In this document: piece after piece, positions 51,755 through 56,805 of the stretch
How the letters are laid out: each line of letters begins with the position of its first letter
How positions within the stretch are numbered: the first letter of the stretch is position 1
NCBI GenBank assembly: GCA_964592815.1
Contig: CAZQGE010000003.1
Location: 1-56,805, forward strand
Direction: 5' to 3'
Origin: CAZQGE01 sp964592815
GTDB lineage: Bacteria > Bacillota > Clostridia > Christensenellales > CAG-917
Length of the DNA: 56,805 nt
Program-made: the position numbers and the translations under genes
The notes under the pieces: model-generated
What the model was told of the DNA's origin: nothing
Databases searched by the model: none
What the model saw: only the letters and a program-made list of their open reading frames with translations

Positions 51755-51913
51755 GCGTGGACTAAGTTCATCTTAGCCACAAGACAGCAAGTCATCAAAG
51801 CAAAGCGCAGGTTTGCGTGATAGGGCAATAAGCATAGCTTTGTGACGTCTATAGCAGCTGCCAACCGTTTCGCCGTTGATTATGTCAATGGTATGGCAAT
51901 AAGCCGTAAATGG
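51755..51913 (+). promoter_or_regulatory. Structured 5' leader RNA of sipW (unrecognised; riboswitch-like candidate)
   Basis: About 160 nt, much richer in G and C than its AT-rich flanks and not coding. Helices that can be drawn: GTGG-CTAAG with CTTAG-CCAC (51757-51780, one bulged A); GCAAA/TTTGC (51800-51816); GGCA-GC-ATAG with CTAT-GC-TGCC (51824-51862); CCGTTGA/TCAATGG (51873-51891, one G-U). The 10-mer GGCAATAAGC occurs exactly twice (51824-51833 and 51895-51904). No intrinsic terminator lies between it and AAGGAG (51931-51936), so any control would be at translation or by protein binding. It does not match riboswitch consensuses that I know. Confidence 0.55.
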
Positions 51914-51942
51914 AAAGGTAAATTTTGCAAAAGGAGATTGTT

Positions 51943-52815
51943 ATGACACAATCAAAAGGTTTCAAATTGTTTCAAAAGAAAGAAGAAAAACCTATGACAA
52001 AAAATCAAAAAATTGTTAAAACTGTTTTCGATTGGTTTTTCAACTGTATTTGTCTTGCTCTTGTTATTTTTGCGCTGTTGCTTGCAATAGCTTCAATTGG
52101 AAGAACGTCAGATAAATCACAATTAGGCATTTCACACTTAGGTAATTTGACTTATGCGCCTGTTGCATCAGACTCAATGGCACCTACTTTTAAGAAAGGC
52201 GATTTGGTGGTTGGCAAATTATTTAAGGGTGATGAGAGTATATTAAAAGAAGGCTTGGTCATAACTTTTAGAACAGTAGCAGGTGGTGGAGTGCAAATTT
52301 TGAACACCCACAGAATTTTTAACATTATTTATACAGACTCAACAAATACAAAAATAAATTATATCCGCACCAAAGGTGATGCCTATACAGATGCTGATGC
52401 TTCACTAGTTTTTGTCAAAGACATTGTTTCAACTTGGGGAACATCAACAAGCAATGGTATGTTGTATAAGGGGCTTGGCTCACCTGTAATTTGGGTGCAA
52501 GAAAGCTCAACAAACTTTTTCTTGGGCGTTGTTTTGCCAATAATCATTTTATTTGCAATTTACGCATTTATCTTCATCAGAGTTCTTATTATTGCAGCGA
52601 TAGACAAACGCAAGTCAATGCCTGTTACTGCTGACAGTTTGTCTGAAGAAGACAAAAAGCGTCTTGCAGAAGAATATCTTGCAAGTTTGAAAACTCAAAT
52701 GTTACAATCGGACGAAAATTCCGCACAAAACGCTAACGCTGATGATACCACTTTAAGCGATAATTCTACAACCGATAATAGTTCAGCCGAAACAAACGAA
52801 AAAGAAAATAAGTAA
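51943..52815 (+). CDS. sipW: Signal peptidase I, ER/SipW type
   Basis: 290 residues. Membrane helices at about 30-52 and 193-220 frame an extracytoplasmic catalytic domain. The active site is of the Ser/His type: Ser78 in VASDSMAPTFKKGDLVV, His123 in ILNTHRIF (Lys in ordinary bacterial enzymes), and Asp146 in RTKGDAYTDAD. SipW-type peptidases process TasA-like substrates, and such a substrate is encoded just upstream. An extra cytoplasmic tail of about 70 residues is rich in Ser, Asp, Asn and Glu. ATG 51943 has AAGGAG at 51931-51936. The AAA+ gene follows after 30 bases, probably in the same transcript. Confidence 0.9.
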   Translation: MTQSKGFKLFQKKEEKPMTKNQKIVKTVFDWFFNCICLALVIFALLLAIASIGRTSDKSQLGISHLGNLTYAPVASDSMAPTFKKGDLVVGKLFKGDESILKEGLVITFRTVAGGGVQILNTHRIFNIIYTDSTNTKINYIRTKGDAYTDADASLVFVKDIVSTWGTSTSNGMLYKGLGSPVIWVQESSTNFFLGVVLPIIILFAIYAFIFIRVLIIAAIDKRKSMPVTADSLSEEDKKRLAEEYLASLKTQMLQSDENSAQNANADDTTLSDNSTTDNSSAETNEKENK

Positions 52816-52845
52816 GAAATTGCTTGATTTTTTGGTAGGTGAACT

Positions 52846-54360
52846 ATGAATATGACATTGGTTTTTGAATTCTTAAAAGCCTTTTTAGGTGCGTTTTACC
52901 ACGAAGGGTTAGGCAGCATTTTTCTTGGCTTTATACATATCTTTTATAACGACGGTTATAGTGAGGCATTCAACAAATACACCGCGCTCTTTGGAGCGGG
53001 CGAGTGGGCGATTGCAATAATCTTTATCATTTTGATTGTTGCGGCAATTGTTGCTGTGCTTGTGCTTTTGATTTTAGGGTTACGCAAACTTTCTCGATTA
53101 AACAGAAACGCTGTGCTTCCACAAGACCTTGTGGAAGAATGTGCCAATCTAAAAAAACAAATTATTAAAATGAGCGCAGAAAAAGATAGAATTTTGGGTA
53201 TGCGCGTAAGTGATATTGGCACTTATAACGGCGAAGAAAATCCTGAGGGCGAGGGCGATGAGGGCAAAATCAAAGAAGGTGAGTCACGTTTTTACAAACT
53301 TACTGAAATTGATTTGCTTTATGAAAACTACGTTCCTCCTGTTTTTGACGACGAAATCACTTTGGAAGAATTTTGCGACCGCTTCCGTAACTTTGCTTGT
53401 TCGCGTATGCGACTTTACTACATTCCAAAAATTATTCGACTGTTTGTGGCTGGTATGTCAACTTCACGTTTGCTGATTTTGCAGGGTATTTCTGGTACTG
53501 GTAAAACGTCTTTGCCTCACGCTTTGGGCATATTTTTGAATAACCCTGCGACCATTGCTTCAGTTCAACCGTCTTGGCGTGACCGTACAGAACTTTTTGG
53601 ATATTTCAACGAATTTACTAAGCGTTTTAACGAAACTGAAGTTTTGAAAAAAATGTATGAGGCAACGTGGAATAAAAATATTTATTTGACCGTTCTCGAC
53701 GAAATGAACATCGCTCGTGTTGAGTATTATTTCGCTGAAATGTTGTCAATTTTGGAAATGCCATCACGTGATGAGTGGATTGTTGACTTGGTTCCTTCTG
53801 GTTGGCCTAATGACCCAAAACATATTGTTAAGGGACGTTTCAACTTGCCTGTTAATATGTGGTTTATCGGAACGGCTAACAACGACGACTCAACGTTTGC
53901 CATTTCAGATAAGGTTTATGACCGTGCTATGCCTATTAACATCAACTCTAAAGGTATTCCATTTGACGCGCCGTATGCCGACCCGATTTTTATCAGTTAT
54001 GAACACTTGGAAGGCGAATTCAAAAAATCACAACAGAACTTTATGGTTTCGCAAGATAACTTGGACAAAATCGGTCGTTTGGACGACTACGTTATTGAAC
54101 ACTTCCGTTTGGCATTTGGAAACCGTATCGTTAAGCAGCTCAAAGAGTTTGTTCCGTCTTATGTCGGTTGCGGTGGCACAGAGTTGGACGGATTGGACTA
54201 TGTTTTATGTAACAAGATTTTCCGTAAGTTTGAGTCTTTGAACCTTAGCTATATCCGTGATGAAATTGACGGTTTGGTTTTGTTTTTGAGCGAACTTTTT
54301 GGTGAAGAAAATATGATGGATAGCAAGGAATATATCAACCGTTTGAAAAAATTGTTTTAG
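52846..54360 (+). CDS. Membrane-tethered McrB-type AAA+ ATPase
   Basis: 504 residues. An amphipathic or hydrophobic start (about 4-34) and a strong membrane helix (54-79, WAIAIIFIILIVAAIVAVLV) precede an acidic linker and a McrB-like AAA+ module: Walker A GISGTGKT (214-221), Walker B LTVLDEMNIARVEYYFAEML (281-300), and sensor WFIGTANNDDSTFAISDKVYDRA (339-361). McrB GTPases have MNTADRS at the sensor; here it is ANNDDS, so nucleotide preference is open. No DNA-recognition domain is seen. Its partner gene downstream resembles DUF2357 proteins, which accompany McrB-like ATPases. Placement after sipW suggests work at the envelope; that is inference. Confidence 0.8.
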   Translation: MNMTLVFEFLKAFLGAFYHEGLGSIFLGFIHIFYNDGYSEAFNKYTALFGAGEWAIAIIFIILIVAAIVAVLVLLILGLRKLSRLNRNAVLPQDLVEECANLKKQIIKMSAEKDRILGMRVSDIGTYNGEENPEGEGDEGKIKEGESRFYKLTEIDLLYENYVPPVFDDEITLEEFCDRFRNFACSRMRLYYIPKIIRLFVAGMSTSRLLILQGISGTGKTSLPHALGIFLNNPATIASVQPSWRDRTELFGYFNEFTKRFNETEVLKKMYEATWNKNIYLTVLDEMNIARVEYYFAEMLSILEMPSRDEWIVDLVPSGWPNDPKHIVKGRFNLPVNMWFIGTANNDDSTFAISDKVYDRAMPININSKGIPFDAPYADPIFISYEHLEGEFKKSQQNFMVSQDNLDKIGRLDDYVIEHFRLAFGNRIVKQLKEFVPSYVGCGGTELDGLDYVLCNKIFRKFESLNLSYIRDEIDGLVLFLSELFGEENMMDSKEYINRLKKLF

Positions 54361-54407
54361 GCAAGTCCTTTTTGTTTTGCAACTATTTTCAAATCGGGTT
54401 ATTCTGT

Positions 54408-54497
54408 CTTTCAGCTTTTGAAATATGGCTGAAAGAATATAATAAGGAAGACATCAAGAGATTTTTGCAAGTGCGCGCTTTATGCGCGCAAGCGCAA
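54408..54497 (+). promoter_or_regulatory. Two hairpins and a -10-like box between the AAA+ gene and its partner
   Basis: CTTTCAGC/GCTGAAAG (54408-54435), then TATAAT (54438-54443) without a good -35, then TGCGCGC/GCGCGCA around TTTAT (54472-54490) extended by TTGC/GCAA. The second stem is entirely G/C and lies 15 bases before the ATG. Either could tune expression of the partner relative to the ATPase. Confidence 0.45.
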
Positions 54498-54511
54498 TAT
54501 TGTGAAGAATT

Positions 54512-56805
54512 ATGGCAGAAGTAACAAAAGACATTTATCTTCAATATGCTCAAAAAATTGTCAGCGTTTTGAACAATGATGATTTTTATAGCAAATTCAA
54601 AAAACGAGTTGACAGCGGCGTGTCTAGTTTTAAGCTTGCAAAAAAACGTTTAATTCAAGATATATCCATCGACTGGATTGAAACCATTGAAGACTGTTTG
54701 CCTAACTTGGATAATATCGTGCGTAACCCAAGAAAATTTATTGTTCAAGAAGAAGATATTGTTGATATTTCGCTTGCAAGAAGCATTTCAACCGAATCTG
54801 TTAAACACCTGGCGCAACATACAAATATGATTTCAAAGGTTGACGCTGACGGTACTGTTACACCAAACAGAATTTTGAATATCACAAAAGAGGAAAGTTT
54901 CGAGATTTACGAAAACCGTTTTATTTATACCTTATTGCTTAAACTCAAAGACTTTGTTACGTCACGTTACGACAAAATTAAAAAGGCGTCTGCTACTCAA
55001 GATGTTTTGGAACTTGACATTGAGTCACGCTTTAATTTGCCATCAAAAAAAATTACGTATAGGACAGAATATTTTGCCCAACTTAGCTTTGACGAGGTTA
55101 TGCAACTTGACCCCGACACTTTAACAAAAATCGAGCGTATTGCAAAAATTGACCGAATTATTACGGACTTTTTGTCTTCTGGCTTTGCAAAACAAATGCG
55201 TAACTCTGCACCTGTTCGTCCGCCTATTTCGCGTACCAATGTCATTTTGAAAGAGCCAAACTTCAAAAAAGCTTTGACGCTTTGGCAGTTTGTGGAAACC
55301 TATCAACAGACGGGTGGATTTTCTGCATCTGACGAAGTCGAAAATTATCCGCTTGATAGTGATGCAAACGATAATCTTAACCGTATGGTTACCCTGAATA
55401 CAATGCTTTTTGAAAGTATGTATGAGGAACACGAAAAAGATATGGAAATGGAGGATGCCGAATTTGCCGATTTTATAAACGTAGGCAAAATGGACTTCCT
55501 TGCCGACCAATTAAACAAAGAAGAATACGGACAAAAATTAGACAAAGAATTTGAAAAAGAGCAAGAAGAAAAAGAAGAATTGGAGTCTACTCAATCTGAA
55601 ACGCCAGACGAAGCCGATTTGAAGTCAACGGAAGACCAAAATCAGCAAGAAGATAATCAAGAACCTGAGACTCCTGGTGAACAAGAGGCAAACGAAACTC
55701 CCGTTGAACTTCCACCAGAAAAAGAGCCTGAACCCACGCCAGATGAAGAAATTGAAGTTGAAAAACCTCCGAAGGAATTTGATGATTCAGAACCCGACGC
55801 GCAAGATTTTGACAACTTTTTATTTGACGTTAGAAAAATTTATAAACTTCCAAAAGAAGACAAAATACGTCAATCTGAGGTTATAAAAGCAAAAGACGCC
55901 ATTGACCGCTGTTTGGTTTCATACAGAAAAATTAAGCAAGAAATTTTGGATATGCGTGAGCTTGAATTTAGGCGCAGAATTAAGAGGGAAGAGGCAGAAA
56001 GACGCGCTGAAGAATTTAGAAAACAACGTGATATTATCCAAATGGAATATAAGCAAGGCGACTCATTCTATTTTGGCATCGACCCGTTTAAGCAACAAGA
56101 AAAGAAAATGATTTTGCATATTGAGGACGAAAAAATTAAGGATAAAACTTTGATTGCCAAAAAAGAGCGTCTAAGCCTTGAGGATAAAGATTTAGACGGC
56201 ATAAAGAATAGTATAGAAAAAATGGAAAAAGCCGCAAAGGATAACAGCGTTGCGGCAAGAAGTAAGAACGATACAAAACTTAAAAATGGCACTAAGGCTG
56301 TTGACAAAAAAGCTAAAACTGAAAAAAATGATGAGGTTGCATCAGATATTACAAGCAAGAAAAATGGTGGCATAAGAAAATCTAATATTGACTTAAATAA
56401 CCCGTTTGGTTCATTAGGTAGCGACGTTTTTGGCGCAATAAATTCATTCGGTTTAGACAAGCCAACAAAAGGTGCAAAAGCAAATGAAACCGAGAAAAAA
56501 ATAGAAAAAGCCAATGACAAATTAGATAAATTAAATGTAAAAGCTGAAAAATCTAATAGAGATGACGACGCAAAAAAATCTAAAAAAAGTGAAACCTTGA
56601 ATAATGTCGAAAAAAAGAAAAAACAGCAATCTAACCGAATAAATTATGATGAAAAACAGTCATCTATAAGTAAACAAAAAACTGATGAAATCACGATTGA
56701 CATTAAATCTAAAAAAGTTGATAAAGTAAAAAGTGAAAAAACAACAACAGCTAAAAAAACAAACAACTCAAAACCACAAAAAGAAAAAGTAAAAACTGAA
56801 ACTGA
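54512..56805 (+). CDS. DUF2357-like partner of the AAA+ ATPase, with long charged tails (3' end outside window)
   Basis: At least 764 residues; the frame is open to the last base. Residues 1-330 resemble the DUF2357 family of McrC-like proteins: DISLARSISTESVKHLAQHTN (85-105), the ENRFIYTLLLKLKDF helix (134-148), then SRTNVILKEPNFKKALTLW. Where relatives carry a PD-(D/E)XK nuclease, this protein has an acidic Glu/Pro-rich stretch (about 345-430), a coiled-coil segment rich in Arg and Glu (about 465-520) and a Lys-rich tail. I see no nuclease motif, although the C terminus lies beyond the window. No membrane helix. The start ATG 54512 has only a weak GAAG upstream. Family call is moderate; function unknown. 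Confidence 0.65.
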   Translation, partial: MAEVTKDIYLQYAQKIVSVLNNDDFYSKFKKRVDSGVSSFKLAKKRLIQDISIDWIETIEDCLPNLDNIVRNPRKFIVQEEDIVDISLARSISTESVKHLAQHTNMISKVDADGTVTPNRILNITKEESFEIYENRFIYTLLLKLKDFVTSRYDKIKKASATQDVLELDIESRFNLPSKKITYRTEYFAQLSFDEVMQLDPDTLTKIERIAKIDRIITDFLSSGFAKQMRNSAPVRPPISRTNVILKEPNFKKALTLWQFVETYQQTGGFSASDEVENYPLDSDANDNLNRMVTLNTMLFESMYEEHEKDMEMEDAEFADFINVGKMDFLADQLNKEEYGQKLDKEFEKEQEEKEELESTQSETPDEADLKSTEDQNQQEDNQEPETPGEQEANETPVELPPEKEPEPTPDEEIEVEKPPKEFDDSEPDAQDFDNFLFDVRKIYKLPKEDKIRQSEVIKAKDAIDRCLVSYRKIKQEILDMRELEFRRRIKREEAERRAEEFRKQRDIIQMEYKQGDSFYFGIDPFKQQEKKMILHIEDEKIKDKTLIAKKERLSLEDKDLDGIKNSIEKMEKAAKDNSVAARSKNDTKLKNGTKAVDKKAKTEKNDEVASDITSKKNGGIRKSNIDLNNPFGSLGSDVFGAINSFGLDKPTKGAKANETEKKIEKANDKLDKLNVKAEKSNRDDDAKKSKKSETLNNVEKKKKQQSNRINYDEKQSSISKQKTDEITIDIKSKKVDKVKSEKTTTAKKTNNSKPQKEKVKTET

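Noticed and set aside
51755..51913. sipW leader as a cyclic-di-GMP riboswitch, tempting because of the EAL-like gene
   Set aside because: Conserved GEMM elements such as the tetraloop receptor and the ordered GCAAAGCC context are not found; only short shared words occur by chance.
52846..56805. Calling the AAA+ and DUF2357-like pair a type IV restriction system
   Set aside because: No DNA-reader domain, no visible nuclease, and a membrane helix in the ATPase; only the general McrBC resemblance can be supported.

Overview
The window reads as an AT-rich chromosome segment from a Clostridia-type Firmicute. The support is a complete eight-gene spoIIIA (endospore) operon, Firmicute-style gene orders (ruvCAB-queA-tgt-yajC-secDF-recJ-rel, rpsO-pnp-ymxG, ftsK-rimO-pgsA-cinA-recA-rny, yqhY-nusB-xseAB-ispA), purine-rich GGAGG ribosome sites and sigma-A promoters that often carry an extended -10. 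I cannot name a species. A run of 10 Ns at 11603-11612 shows that this is a scaffolded draft assembly.

Layout. 1-5.8 kb: the 3' part of a ClpC-like unfoldase, a short hibernation factor, a sugar-phosphate isomerase-like protein, pgi, the 5'-nucleotidase yfbR and an orphan, degenerate MalK-type ABC ATPase. Copies of one palindrome sit at the promoters of the last two genes and again before ruvC. 6-20.8 kb: Holliday-junction processing (ruvCAB), queuosine (queA, tgt), protein export (yajC, secD, secF), recJ, the (p)ppGpp enzyme, a metallo-beta-lactamase fold hydrolase and a HemZ-like radical SAM enzyme. 21-26.2 kb: rpsO with a structured leader, pnp, ylxY (inverted), the M16 peptidase ymxG and a dimeric dUTPase-like gene. 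26.4-37.2 kb: an unusually long FtsK/SpoIIIE, rimO, pgsA, a short cinA, recA, rny, an M24 peptidase and efp. 37.5-42.2 kb: spoIIIAA-AH. 42.3-45.4 kb: Asp23 family, nusB, xseA, xseB, ispA. 45.5-46 kb: tRNA-Gly, tRNA-Cys and tRNA-Leu, closed by a strong terminator.

46.1 kb to the end: a co-directional block that does not look like housekeeping. It holds (1) a protein with a degenerate EAL domain and six C-terminal Y(F)DE-G-W repeats, (2) a membrane-anchored protein with a TasA/camelysin-like ectodomain ending, (3) a secreted TasA-like protein with its own strong promoter, (4) an ER-type (SipW-like) signal peptidase behind a roughly 200-nt structured leader RNA, (5) a membrane-tethered McrB-type AAA+ ATPase and (6) a DUF2357-like partner with long charged tails, cut by the window end. 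The SipW-like peptidase most likely processes the TasA-like protein. The AAA+/DUF2357-like pair resembles McrBC-type machinery, but it is tied to the membrane and no nuclease domain is visible in the part seen. I regard this block, and the leader RNA inside it, as the best candidate for an undescribed system. Its function is inference.

Only two genes lie on the minus strand (the YrzE-like membrane protein and ylxY). Both are families normally found at these positions, so they look like local inversions.
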